Below are positions 35,463-43,928 of a stretch of DNA of 64,000 nucleotides, piece after piece. Location: the NCBI RefSeq assembly GCF_021191705.1, contig NZ_JAIWPU010000034.1, forward strand, positions 19,182-83,181, in the 5' to 3' direction. Origin of the DNA: Proluteimonas flavola (lineage in GTDB: Bacteria; Pseudomonadota; Gammaproteobacteria; Xanthomonadales; Xanthomonadaceae). Position 1 is the first letter of the stretch; each line of letters begins with the position of its first letter. The translations under genes were made by a program, and so were the position numbers. The notes under the pieces are model-generated. The model was not told the DNA's origin. It ran no database searches and saw nothing but the letters and a program-made list of their open reading frames with translations.

Positions 35463-36334
35463 ACGCCGTCATCGACACCCCGGTGATCACCGCGCGCAAC
35501 CTCACCAAGACCTACAAGGGCGCGCGTGCGCTCGACGGCACCAGCTTCCAGATCCCGGCCGGCCGCATCGTCGGGCTGATCGGCCCCAACGGCGCCGGCA
35601 AGACGACCGCGTTGAAGGCGCTGCTGGGCCTGATCCGCTTCGACGGCGAGATGTCCGTGCTGGGCCGCGACCCGCGCACGCAGCGCGACGCACTGATGAA
35701 CGATGTCTGCTTCATCGCCGACGTCGCGGTGCTGCCGCGCTGGATGCGGGTGCGCGACGCGATCGATTTCGTCGAAGGCGTGCATCCGCGTTTCGACCGC
35801 GCCCGCTGCGAACGCTTCCTGGCCAACACCAAGCTCGGCCCGAAACAGCGCGTGCGCGAGATGTCCAAGGGCATGATCGTGCAGTTGCACCTGGCGCTGG
35901 TGATGGCGATCGACGCCAGGCTGCTGGTGCTCGACGAGCCGACGCTCGGCCTCGACATCCTGTATCGCAAGCAGTTCTACCAGCGCCTGCTGGAGGACTA
36001 CTTCGACGAGCAGAAGACGATCATCGTCACCACGCACCAGGTCGAGGAGATCGAGCACATCCTCACCGACGTGCTCTTCATCCAGAACGGCAGGATCGTG
36101 CTGGATGCGCCGATGGACGCGCTGAGCGATCGCTTCGTCGAAGTGCTGGTCAACGCCGAACACCTGGACGCCGCCCGCGCCCACCGCCCGATCGACGAAC
36201 GCGCCCTGCCCTTCGGCAAGACCGTGATGCTGTTCGACAACGTGCCCGTGTCCACCCTGTCGACGTACGGCGAAACCCGCGCCCCGGGCCTGGCCGACCT
36301 GTTCGTGGCCACGATGAAAGGAGCCTACGCATGA
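35459..36334 (+). CDS. ABC transporter ATP-binding protein
   Basis: A 291-residue ATPase. Walker A GPNGAGKTT is at 42-50, a degenerate signature REMSKGM takes the place of LSGGQ, Walker B is LLVLDEPTLGLD, and the H-loop is TTHQVEE. The C-terminal extension resembles that of bacitracin/YtrB-type exporters. ATG 35459 overlaps the GntR stop; the longer reading upstream is antisense to no domain and is rejected. It pairs with the downstream permease as a drug/lipid-type exporter. Confidence 0.9.
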   Translation: MNAVIDTPVITARNLTKTYKGARALDGTSFQIPAGRIVGLIGPNGAGKTTALKALLGLIRFDGEMSVLGRDPRTQRDALMNDVCFIADVAVLPRWMRVRDAIDFVEGVHPRFDRARCERFLANTKLGPKQRVREMSKGMIVQLHLALVMAIDARLLVLDEPTLGLDILYRKQFYQRLLEDYFDEQKTIIVTTHQVEEIEHILTDVLFIQNGRIVLDAPMDALSDRFVEVLVNAEHLDAARAHRPIDERALPFGKTVMLFDNVPVSTLSTYGETRAPGLADLFVATMKGAYA

Positions 36335-37377
36335 ATGCCGCCGTCGAACCCGAGGACGCCCCGGTTCCGTCCCGCACATTCGCATCGACCCATCCGACCC
36401 ACCGCTTCCGCCTGCTGCTGCGGCGCGAGTACTGGGAACACCGCGGCGGCATCTTCTGGGCGCCGATGATCGCCGGTGGCGTGTCGCTGCTGCTGTCGCT
36501 GGGCCTGCTGGTGGCCGGCATCGTGTTCGCCCACAAGGCGGTCGCCGAGGGCGGCCTGGTGCAGCACAACGGCGTGACCATCAATGGCCTGGATCTGGGC
36601 ACATTGGCCCAGCAGTTGACCAGCGACGATCTCTACCAGTTGTCGGAAGGCCTCACGTTCACCCTGATGGTGTCCGCGACCTGGCCGTTCCTGGTGATGA
36701 TCTTCGTCGCCTTCTTCTACTGCCTGGGCGCGCTGTACGACGACCGCCGCGACCGCAGCGTGCTGTTCTGGAAATCGCTGCCGGTTTCCGACGCGGCGAC
36801 CGTGCTGTCCAAGGTCGCGACGGTGACGCTGGTGATCCCGTTGTTCGCCACGCTGTTCGCGATCCTCATCATGTTCGCGTTCCTGATCGCCCTGAGCATC
36901 GCCGCGGCGGCACATGGCGCCAATCCGTTCCCGCTGCTGTGGGGCAATGGCGCGGTGTTCATGCTGTCGGGGCAGTTCCTCGCGGCGATCCCGGTGTATG
37001 CGGCCTGGATGCTGCCGACCGCCGGCTGGCTGCTGCTGTGCTCGGCCTGGGCCAGGAGCAAGCCCTTCCTGTGGGCTTTGCTGATCCCGCTCGCCCTGGG
37101 CGTTGCGACTTCGATGACCGGCCTGTTGCAGGTGATCGGGCTGGAGCGCCACTGGCTCTGGGGCAACGTGATCTCGCGGATGCTGCTGGGCACCGTGCCG
37201 GTGACCCATCGCGACCTGGCCTACGTGCAGTCCGGTTCCGTGCAGGCCGGCGAGATGTTCTCGATTCCCGGCATGTACAGCAATTTCCTCGAGCCCTCGA
37301 TGTGGATCGGCATCCTCGCCGGCGCCGTGATGATCGCGATCGCCATCCGCCTGCGCCGCTGGCGCGAAGAAGGCTGA
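36331..37377 (+). CDS. ABC transporter permease
   Basis: A 348-residue inner-membrane protein with about six transmembrane segments (clear ones at ~45-67, ~110-135, ~160-190, ~215-235, ~245-265 and ~320-340) and a large loop between helices 1 and 2. FYCLGALYDDRRDRSVLFWKSLPVSDAATVLSK is typical of ABC-2-type permeases, as are the helices that follow. It overlaps the ATPase gene by 4 nt, indicating a stoichiometric complex. Substrate unknown; YtrA-linked exporters often respond to cell-wall-active compounds. Confidence 0.88.
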   Translation: MNAAVEPEDAPVPSRTFASTHPTHRFRLLLRREYWEHRGGIFWAPMIAGGVSLLLSLGLLVAGIVFAHKAVAEGGLVQHNGVTINGLDLGTLAQQLTSDDLYQLSEGLTFTLMVSATWPFLVMIFVAFFYCLGALYDDRRDRSVLFWKSLPVSDAATVLSKVATVTLVIPLFATLFAILIMFAFLIALSIAAAAHGANPFPLLWGNGAVFMLSGQFLAAIPVYAAWMLPTAGWLLLCSAWARSKPFLWALLIPLALGVATSMTGLLQVIGLERHWLWGNVISRMLLGTVPVTHRDLAYVQSGSVQAGEMFSIPGMYSNFLEPSMWIGILAGAVMIAIAIRLRRWREEG

Positions 37378-37418
37378 GCCACTTCTTTCTCCCAGCCAAT
37401 CGATCCCGGAGACCACCC

Positions 37419-38081
37419 ATGAAAGCTGCAGCCGTCACCGCATTCGCCCTTGCCCTGTGTCTGCCGATGGCCGCCTGGTCGGCGCCGCCCGAAACCGGCG
37501 GCGTGCGGGCCGAGATCCGCCGCGACCTCGACGCGGCGCGGCAGGAGATCCGCAGCGATCTCGCCAAGGCCCGCGCGGAGCTCGAATCGGAGAACCTCGA
37601 TGTCGGCAACAGCCTGCAGGTCCACGGCAATGGAAACCGCAAGGCGAAGGCGGAACCGAAGCTGCCGAAGGCCGAGATCACCCCGCAGGGCGATTTCCTG
37701 ATCGAGGGCGAGACCATCGCCATCGATGCAGCGCAGCGCCGCCAACTGCTCGCCTATCGCGGCATGGTCATCGAGGTCGCCAGGGCCGGCATCGACATCG
37801 GCGAGGTCACCGCGCTGGCGGCGGTGGATTCGGTCGACCGCGGCGTGTTCTCGCTGATGGTCGGTGCGATGACCGGAAGCCTGGAGCGTCGCATCGAGCG
37901 GACCGTGCGCAGTACCGTCGGCCCCGGCGTGCTGCTGATCTGCGACCGCATGCCCGCCCTGCACGACGCGCAGCAGCAACTGGCCAGCGATCTGCCCGCG
38001 TTCCGTCCCTATGCGCGACTGGAGGCCCGGGACGCGGACAGCTGCCGCAACGAGGTTCGCCGCGAGTTCGCGGGGCGCTGA
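37419..38081 (+). CDS. Exported DUF2884 (YggN-like) protein
   Basis: A 220-residue periplasmic protein with a signal peptide (cleavage near AWSA-P). It has an alpha-helical charged segment (RAEIRRDLDAARQEIRSDLAKARAE) and a core containing LPKAEITPQGDFLIEG and IDAAQRRQLLAYR, shared with the lipoprotein at 39075. The family is of unknown function. A conserved Cys pair (LICDRMP, DSCRNE) may form a disulphide. It is third after the ABC genes, with a GGAG 9 nt upstream of the ATG. Confidence 0.8.
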   Translation: MKAAAVTAFALALCLPMAAWSAPPETGGVRAEIRRDLDAARQEIRSDLAKARAELESENLDVGNSLQVHGNGNRKAKAEPKLPKAEITPQGDFLIEGETIAIDAAQRRQLLAYRGMVIEVARAGIDIGEVTALAAVDSVDRGVFSLMVGAMTGSLERRIERTVRSTVGPGVLLICDRMPALHDAQQQLASDLPAFRPYARLEARDADSCRNEVRREFAGR

Positions 38082-38193
38082 GGCGGCGGCCGGACGACTC
38101 GCGCAAGCCCATCGATCCAGGATCGCGTCAGCCACCACGCACGCCGGCTCTTGCAATGCCGCAGGCCGGTCACCTCGCCAGGGAGTTCACGAC

Positions 38194-39048
38194 ATGACGC
38201 CAGCCATCACCGCTCGCCCGCTGCTCGCCACGCTCATCGCCGCATCGCTCGCATGGCCGCTCGCCGCGCAGGCCGAAGACAGCCCCCAGTGCCGCCACAG
38301 CCAGCCACGCGATCTGGCCCTGCAGCTCGACGGCGTGCGCACGGTGCGGTTCGAGATCGGCAACAGCAAGCTGCGCGTGGAAGGCGCCGAGCGTCCGGAC
38401 GCGAGCCTGCGTGGCCGCGCCTGCGCATCGAGCGAGGCGATGCTGGCCTCGCTGGTACTGGAGCAGCAGCGCTCGGGCGAGACCCTCACCGTCACCCTGC
38501 GCCGCACCTCCAGTTCGACCGGCTGGATGGGCAACCAGTACGCCTACATGGATCTCTCCGGCCAGGTACCGGCGAACGTGCTGGTGCAGACCGTTGTCGG
38601 CTCCGGCGATGCCTGGGTCACCGGCGTCTCCGCCGCGAGCGCCGATGTCGGTTCCGGCGATGCCGAACTGCGGCGCATCGATGGCCGCGTGACCGCCAAG
38701 GTTGGCTCGGGCGACATCGCCATCGCCGACGCTGGTGAACTCAAGGTGCTGTCGATCGGCTCGGGCGATGTCGAAGCCCGCGGCATTCGCGGCGCGGTCG
38801 AAGTCGGCAGCGTCGGCTCGGGCGATTTCAAGCTCGAAGGCGCAGGCGGCGACATCCGCATCGGCAGCCTGGGCTCGGGCGACATCGATCTTCGCGACGT
38901 GCGGGGCAACGTGCATGTCGGCGCGATCGGCTCGGGCGATGTCGATGCCCGCGGTATCGGCGGCGGCCTCGAAGTGGCCGCCAGGGGCAGCGGCGAGGTC
39001 TCGCACCGCGACGTGCGCGGCACCGTCAGCGTGCCCCGCAAGCGTTGA
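38194..39048 (+). CDS. Exported GSGD-repeat beta-helix-like protein (GIN/DUF2807-DUF4097 type)
   Basis: A 284-residue protein with a Sec signal peptide (cleavage near AQAED). From ~135 on it shows eight repeats of about 16-23 residues, seven carrying GSGD and the last GSGE (VGSGDAELR, IGSGDVEA, LGSGDIDL), as expected for a right-handed parallel beta-helix with identical turns. Such DUF2807/DUF4097 modules are known in envelope-associated bacterial proteins without an assigned activity. It lies between two DUF2884 paralogues in the GntR-ABC operon. Confidence 0.8.
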   Translation: MTPAITARPLLATLIAASLAWPLAAQAEDSPQCRHSQPRDLALQLDGVRTVRFEIGNSKLRVEGAERPDASLRGRACASSEAMLASLVLEQQRSGETLTVTLRRTSSSTGWMGNQYAYMDLSGQVPANVLVQTVVGSGDAWVTGVSAASADVGSGDAELRRIDGRVTAKVGSGDIAIADAGELKVLSIGSGDVEARGIRGAVEVGSVGSGDFKLEGAGGDIRIGSLGSGDIDLRDVRGNVHVGAIGSGDVDARGIGGGLEVAARGSGEVSHRDVRGTVSVPRKR

Positions 39049-39074
39049 CCCCCTTGCAGATCCGGAGTCCGACC

Positions 39075-39806
39075 ATGAAGACCGTCCCGTCCCGCGCCCT
39101 GCCCCTGGCCCTGCTGCTCGCCTGCGCGGGCACGCTGACCGCCTGCGGTCGCGACGATGCGCCCGCACCTGCGAGCGGCGACGCCACCACCGCACCGGCG
39201 GGGGAAGGCTTCGTCGCCCGCACCACCCGCCGCGCGCTGGAAACGGCCCGGAAAGAACTGGCCGAAGGGAACGTCAGCGTGGGCGGCAGCGGCAACGGCG
39301 GCTTCAACATCAATGGCGTCCGCGTCGGCGGCAGTGGCCACCGCACGGCGGGCCTGCCGAAGGCCGAGATCAGCCCGGCCGGTGACTTCCTGATCGACGG
39401 CCAGGCGGTCGAGATCGACGCCACGCAACGCGACCTGCTGCTGGCGCATCGCGCCAACATCGTCGCGATCGCCGAGGCCGGCATCACGATCGGCATCCAG
39501 GGCGCCCAGCTCGGCGCCGAAGCCGCGAAGGGCGCGATCGCGAGCGCGCTGTCGGGCCAGTCGGCCGACTTCGAGAAGCGGATGGAAGCCGAGGGCGCGA
39601 AGATCGAGGCCGAAGCCGACAAGCTCTGCGACAACCTGGCGCCACTGCTCGCCTCGCAACAGGCGCTGGCGGCCGCGCTGCCGGCCTTCCAGCCCTACGC
39701 GACGATGGACGCGTCCGATGTCGAGGACTGCCGCAAGGACACCGTCGTCCATCGCGGCGACGAAGCAGCGGAAGCGGATGCCGCCGCGGAGCCCGCGTCC
39801 CACTGA
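39075..39806 (+). CDS. DUF2884 (YggN-like) lipoprotein
   Basis: A 243-residue lipoprotein with lipobox LTAC (Cys24). A linker rich in Ala/Gly and an unusual GGSGNGGFNINGVRVGGSG stretch precede the DUF2884 core (LPKAEISPAGDFLIDG, IDATQRDLLLAHR, AEAGITIGIQGA). The core is clearly paralogous to the protein at 37419, with Cys in KLCDNL and VEDCRKD. It is the last gene of the operon, 26 nt after the GSGD-repeat gene. Function unknown. Confidence 0.82.
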   Translation: MKTVPSRALPLALLLACAGTLTACGRDDAPAPASGDATTAPAGEGFVARTTRRALETARKELAEGNVSVGGSGNGGFNINGVRVGGSGHRTAGLPKAEISPAGDFLIDGQAVEIDATQRDLLLAHRANIVAIAEAGITIGIQGAQLGAEAAKGAIASALSGQSADFEKRMEAEGAKIEAEADKLCDNLAPLLASQQALAAALPAFQPYATMDASDVEDCRKDTVVHRGDEAAEADAAAEPASH

Positions 39807-39983
39807 CGGTTCGCGCGCTGCACCGATCCATCGCGCCGCACCTGCCGGGCGAGACGTCCGAACGCAACCGCCCTCATCCGGTCGCGCCGCAGACGCTGGT
39901 GCATGTCCCGTCGCGTCTCGCGTCCAGCTCAAAGATGAGGGGCGTCGACATCGTTACCCGTTCAATTGGATATGGAGCTCCCC

Positions 39984-40658
39984 GTGGATCGTGGAATCGA
40001 AGACCGCCTCGACACCCTCGAACGACAGCACCGCCGGACCGTGATCGCACTGGGCATGCTTTGCCTGCTCCCGGTCGCCACCTCCCTCTTCCTGCTGCTG
40101 CGTCCCGCCGCGCCCACGACCACGCTCGACACGCTGCGGGTCAGCGAACTCGTGGTGATCGATCCCGCGGGTACCGAGCGTGTGCGACTGTCGGGCGACA
40201 TGCCCGACGCGGTGATCGAAGGGCGACGCATCGATCGAGGCAGCGCCGCCGCCGGCGTGATGCTGTACGACCGGACCGGTCAGGAGCGTGGCGGCTATGT
40301 GACCTGGGACGAAGGCGACAACATCGGACTGACGCTGGATGGTCGCGCGGGCCAGAACGCCCTCTTCGTGGCCGGCCCCGACGGATCGACATCGCTGCAG
40401 ATCTGGCACGGCCAGCAGGCGCTGGATCTGCGCGCGGACGCCAACGGCGCGCGCCTGAGCCATTCGATCAACGGCCGCATGCAATTGCAGGTGCCGCAGA
40501 TCGGAACGCTTTCCAGCGCGACCTGCGGACTGTTCCGCAACGGGTTGCGGCCGGAAGTGCCCGAAGGTGTGCCGATGAACCTGGTCCGCGACATCTGTGG
40601 CAGCCGATTCACCGCAGCAGCCTGCGATGCCTGTCTCGTGGAAACCGGCACACCATAG
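39984..40658 (+). CDS. Membrane-anchored protein of unknown function
   Basis: A 224-residue protein with a short cytoplasmic coiled segment (IEDRLDTLERQHRRTV), one transmembrane helix (~17-40) and a periplasmic beta-rich domain built from short repeats (LRVSELVVIDPAGTERVRLSG, GVMLYDRTGQERGGYVTWDEGDNIGLTLDG), ending with four Cys. The start GTG 39984 is preferred, since GGAG lies 6 nt upstream; ATG 39972 has no Shine-Dalgarno. No family recognised. It begins a convergent pair with the hydrolase. Confidence 0.65.
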   Translation: MDRGIEDRLDTLERQHRRTVIALGMLCLLPVATSLFLLLRPAAPTTTLDTLRVSELVVIDPAGTERVRLSGDMPDAVIEGRRIDRGSAAAGVMLYDRTGQERGGYVTWDEGDNIGLTLDGRAGQNALFVAGPDGSTSLQIWHGQQALDLRADANGARLSHSINGRMQLQVPQIGTLSSATCGLFRNGLRPEVPEGVPMNLVRDICGSRFTAAACDACLVETGTP

Positions 40659-40779
40659 GCCGAAGCCAGGATCATCTTGGAACCTGTTCACGATGCCGGC
40701 GCATGCCGCACCGGAGCGTATGGGCGCCCAGCCCGCAGGGTGGCCGCAACGCGGCCATGCGACGTGCGTGAGCAGGCTC

Positions 40780-41556
40780 TCACGCCCGTGCCGTCTGCTG
40801 ATCGAGCTCTACGAGGATCGCGGCCAGACGTTGGGCAAAACCCGCCGGATCCTCCAGCATCATCAGATGGCCGGTGTCCGGCATCAAGGTCAGGCCGTGG
40901 CTGGCAGAACGCGCCCAGGCCGGGATGTCCCAGCCTGACACCGAGCGCTCCCCTGCCAGCAGGTGCACCGGCGTACGCTCAAACAGACGCTGCAATTGCT
41001 CCGGGTAGTCGGGCGCACCGGTAATTGCCACCACGGACTGGGCCATCGCCTGCAGCGTGCCCGCCGATTGATGCGCCAGCCACTCCTGTGCGCGCTCAAG
41101 CAACGGCGCCTCTGGCGCAAGCCCGGCCCTGGTCAGCCAGGTGTGCGGCTGCGCGCGATAGCCGGCCAGCATGTCGGCGACTTCCTGGGCCGGCGCGTGC
41201 GCCACCGACGAAGACCAGAATGCATCCTTGAGGCTGAAATTGCCTTCCACGCTGACCAGCCCCACCACCCGGTCCGGGTAGCGCAAGGCGAACAGATACG
41301 CCACCACCCCACCGACGGAATGCCCGACCAGATGCACCTTACGCTCACCGAATCGCTGTGCGATCGCCTGTTCGATGTGCTCGACCTGCGCCGCAATATC
41401 GATGGCTGAAGCCTGCCGCCCAGCTTCGCAGCCATAGCCGAGCAGATCCGGCGCCGCCATCGGCCGTCCCGAAAACGCTTGCTCGCCCAGTTGGGATTTC
41501 AAGGTTCCGATAAGGCCATTGATAAAAACAACCGGAGTCTGTTCGCCGGTGTGCAT
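40780..41556 (-). CDS. Alpha/beta-hydrolase
   Basis: A 258-residue cytoplasmic hydrolase. The nucleophile elbow is VGHSVGGVVAY, the oxyanion region VVFINGLIG, and the catalytic His is in PDTGHLMMLEDP. ATG 41556 has AGGAAG 7 nt upstream. Base composition and codon use are visibly less GC-rich than in neighbouring genes (AAAACA, GATAAA and similar near the 5' end). With the MITE immediately upstream and the IS630 relic nearby this points to acquisition. Its substrate is unknown; esterase, epoxide hydrolase and haloperoxidase relatives are all possible. Confidence 0.82.
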   Translation of the reverse strand: MHTGEQTPVVFINGLIGTLKSQLGEQAFSGRPMAAPDLLGYGCEAGRQASAIDIAAQVEHIEQAIAQRFGERKVHLVGHSVGGVVAYLFALRYPDRVVGLVSVEGNFSLKDAFWSSSVAHAPAQEVADMLAGYRAQPHTWLTRAGLAPEAPLLERAQEWLAHQSAGTLQAMAQSVVAITGAPDYPEQLQRLFERTPVHLLAGERSVSGWDIPAWARSASHGLTLMPDTGHLMMLEDPAGFAQRLAAILVELDQQTARA

Positions 41557-41568
41557 AAGTGTTCTTCC

Positions 41569-41760
41569 TAGGAGCGTGGGCGGCAGAAATGTTCGAGGCG
41601 AAAAGTTCGCTGCACGAGGCCAGATTTGACCAGCTTCGCTGTTGCAGAGCATTTCGCCGGTTTGCAGGCTCGTAGTGGTGCTACGGGCCAAAAACCGGCG
41701 GAAATATGGACCGTGCAGCGGGCTTTGCAGCCCGGACGATTTCTGCCGCCCACGCTCCTA
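41569..41760. mobile_element. MITE family A, complete copy (188 bp between TA duplications)
   Basis: Perfect 20-bp terminal inverted repeats (GGAGCGTGGGCGGC... and its complement) bound 41571-41758, flanked by TA on both sides (41569-41570, 41759-41760) with C before and G after. The empty site was therefore CTAG. It has no coding capacity and an internal hairpin (CGCCGGTTT...AAACCGGCG). The CTAG/TA target is that of IS630-type transposases. Its right end supplies the TAG stop of the EAL gene. Confidence 0.9.
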
Positions 41761-43305
41761 GCGTTCCGGCAACTGCGCCGCCGGCACCGGCCGGCCCAGC
41801 AGCCAGCCCTGGCCCAGGGCGTCGGGGACCAGCCGCAGTACGCTGGCGGCCTGTGCCTCGTTCTCCACGCCTTCCACCACCAGGCCGATCCGCAGGCGCC
41901 TGGCCAGGGCGCAGATCGGCTCGATGATCAGTTCCACCGGCGAGCCGGTGCCGATCGCAAGGGTGAACATGCGATCGATCTTGATCGCGTCGATCGGGAG
42001 CCTGGCCAGGTAGGCCAGGGTGGAGTAGCCGGTGCCGAAGTCGTCGATGTAGAAACGATAGCCGCGCTCGCGCAGCCTGCCGATGCTCTCGGCCAGTTCG
42101 GCATGGCCGGTGGTGGAGCGCTCGGTGATCTCCAGCACCAGCCTGTTGGCGGCGATGCCGTGCGTCCTGATCTGCTCATCCAGGTAGCGGTGGAAGTGCG
42201 GATCGGCGATGTCGGCCACGGACAGGTTGAGGCTGGCGTAGAAGCCGTCGTCGCCGCGCAGGCGCTCGCCGAGGTCGGCCAGCACCTTGCGCACCACCTG
42301 GCGGGCCATCGTCCCGGTCAGGCGCAGCTCCTCGGCCATGGCCACGAACACCTCCGGCTCGATCCATTGGCCGGACTCGCTGCGCCAGCGCGCCAATGCC
42401 TCCACGCCTACCAGCCGGCGGTCGTGCAGGGTGCGCAGCGGCTGGTAGTGCATGACCAGGCCGTCGCCCTCCAGAGCGCGCTGCAGTTGCATGGGCAGCG
42501 AGCGGCGGCGCAGGCGCACGCCGACGATCATCAGGCCGATGCCGATGCCGGCCAGCGCGCCCAGCAGACCCAGCCCGGCGGCCTGCAGCGGCGAGTGGGC
42601 GAACAGGCCGAGGGGGCGGTCGTGGGCGACCACGCAGATGTTGAAACGGCTGCTGCAGCGACGAACCTGCCGGGTGCGCTCCAGCAGGCGCCGGCCCGTA
42701 TCGGCGGGCGACTGCAGGCCGGTGGCATCGCCGAAGGTGTTGTAGGTGTGGCGGCCGTCGCGGCTGAGCAGCGCGGCAGTCATGCCGGAATGGGGCGGGT
42801 CCATGCCGGCGAAGGCCGCCGGGGCGGTCGTCACCACCACGTCCCGGTAGACGGTGACATCGGCGACGATGCGCGGGTCGATCGGGTTGCGCGTGGCCTT
42901 CCAGAAGCGGTAGCCCTCGTGCTGCAGGTCCGCAGGGGGAAGCGCTTCCAGGTGCGGGATGGTGCTCCATACGCTGGAGCAGGCCGCGTGGTCGCCGCGC
43001 ATGCGGCCGACATCGCGCAGGAAACGCGACTGGAACATCAGGAACCTCAGTTCGACGATGTCGGCCGGCGAGCAGGGCACGGTGTGGAGTTCGTGGGCGC
43101 GCCGCAGGGTGTCGCCGGCGTCGGCGGCCACGTCGAGGCCGCGTGCCAGCAGTGCGTCGGCATAGGCATCCAGCCGGGCCTGCTGCTGTCGTGCCAGCAC
43201 GATCTGCCCACACAGCAGGGCCGCGCCCGCGGTGACCAGCATCAGGATGCAGACGATCAGGTAGTCGCTGCCAAGCAACCCTTTCCTGGAAAGGCGGACA
43301 CTCAC
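41758..43305 (-). CDS. CSS-motif EAL c-di-GMP phosphodiesterase (PdeC-like)
   Basis: A 515-residue inner-membrane protein. An N-terminal transmembrane helix (~14-36) is followed by a periplasmic CSS-motif sensor domain (~40-225, with HTVPCSPADIV and ACSSVW) and a second transmembrane helix (~232-257). The cytoplasmic EAL domain (~265-510) has the full catalytic set: EALARW, NLSV, LEITER, DDFGTGYS, KIDRMF, EGVENEAQ and GQGW. CSS-EAL enzymes hydrolyse c-di-GMP under control of periplasmic thiol redox state. The GTG start at 43305 has AGGAA 6 nt upstream. The TAG stop lies in the CTAG into which the MITE inserted, so the protein end is unchanged. Confidence 0.9.
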   Translation of the reverse strand: MSVRLSRKGLLGSDYLIVCILMLVTAGAALLCGQIVLARQQQARLDAYADALLARGLDVAADAGDTLRRAHELHTVPCSPADIVELRFLMFQSRFLRDVGRMRGDHAACSSVWSTIPHLEALPPADLQHEGYRFWKATRNPIDPRIVADVTVYRDVVVTTAPAAFAGMDPPHSGMTAALLSRDGRHTYNTFGDATGLQSPADTGRRLLERTRQVRRCSSRFNICVVAHDRPLGLFAHSPLQAAGLGLLGALAGIGIGLMIVGVRLRRRSLPMQLQRALEGDGLVMHYQPLRTLHDRRLVGVEALARWRSESGQWIEPEVFVAMAEELRLTGTMARQVVRKVLADLGERLRGDDGFYASLNLSVADIADPHFHRYLDEQIRTHGIAANRLVLEITERSTTGHAELAESIGRLRERGYRFYIDDFGTGYSTLAYLARLPIDAIKIDRMFTLAIGTGSPVELIIEPICALARRLRIGLVVEGVENEAQAASVLRLVPDALGQGWLLGRPVPAAQLPER

Positions 43306-43364
43306 TGCGGGTTCCTGTCGTTGGCTCGGGCTGGAGGGGTGAAGCGATGGTGCGCTTCAAATCA

Positions 43365-43925
43365 GCGTTGAGGCGCTCTTCCGGATGCAACTCCGGGTCG
43401 CTGGACAGATAGAACACCCCTCCGATCGGTACGCTCGGCGACCTACGCCGTGAGCAGCTTGCTGCGATGGACCCGCGTTGTCCAGAATCAGAAACACCTT
43501 GCGGCCCGCGTCCCGGATCAACGCCTCCGGCATTCCGGTCAACCGATCCGCATCGAAGGCCTCGTCGATGCGCATCCCGCGCGTCCTGCCCTGACCGGTC
43601 GCCGTAACGATCATCGACAGTTTCTGCCAGGTGCCGCCCACACGCGTCTGCCACGCCAAGGCGTCACCGCGGCCGCGGACATCGGTGTTGACCAGCGCGG
43701 TCTCGTCGCCCCGATGCATCTGCGCGTCTTCTGCCTCGGCGCGCTGCCTGATCTCCGGGGGACTGCGCGTTCAACCACGCAGGCACCGCGTCCGGGCACG
43801 GCGCGCAAGCCTTCCCGATCGGCTTTCGCGGGATGCAACCACAGCACGCCCGACGGGTGCCTGCCCCCCCGCATACCGACAGCGTGATGCCACACTTGGG
43901 AGCCATTGCGATGCGGTGACGCGAC
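43365..43925 (-). pseudogene. Decayed IS630-family transposase remnant
   Basis: Pieces of one transposase appear in different frames on the minus strand: KCGITLSV...RKPIGKA, PDAVPAWLNAQSP, then after a one-base slip in a C run EIRQRAEAEDAQMHRGDETALVNTD, then IDEAFDADRL...KVFLILDN (DDE catalytic region), then VHRSKLLTA with TAG in place of the expected Trp codon, then FYLSSDPELHPEERLNADLKRTI. At least three frameshifts and one stop make it inactive, and the C-terminus is lost. It sits between the EAL gene and the helicase. Confidence 0.85.
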
Positions 43926-43928
43926 GAC

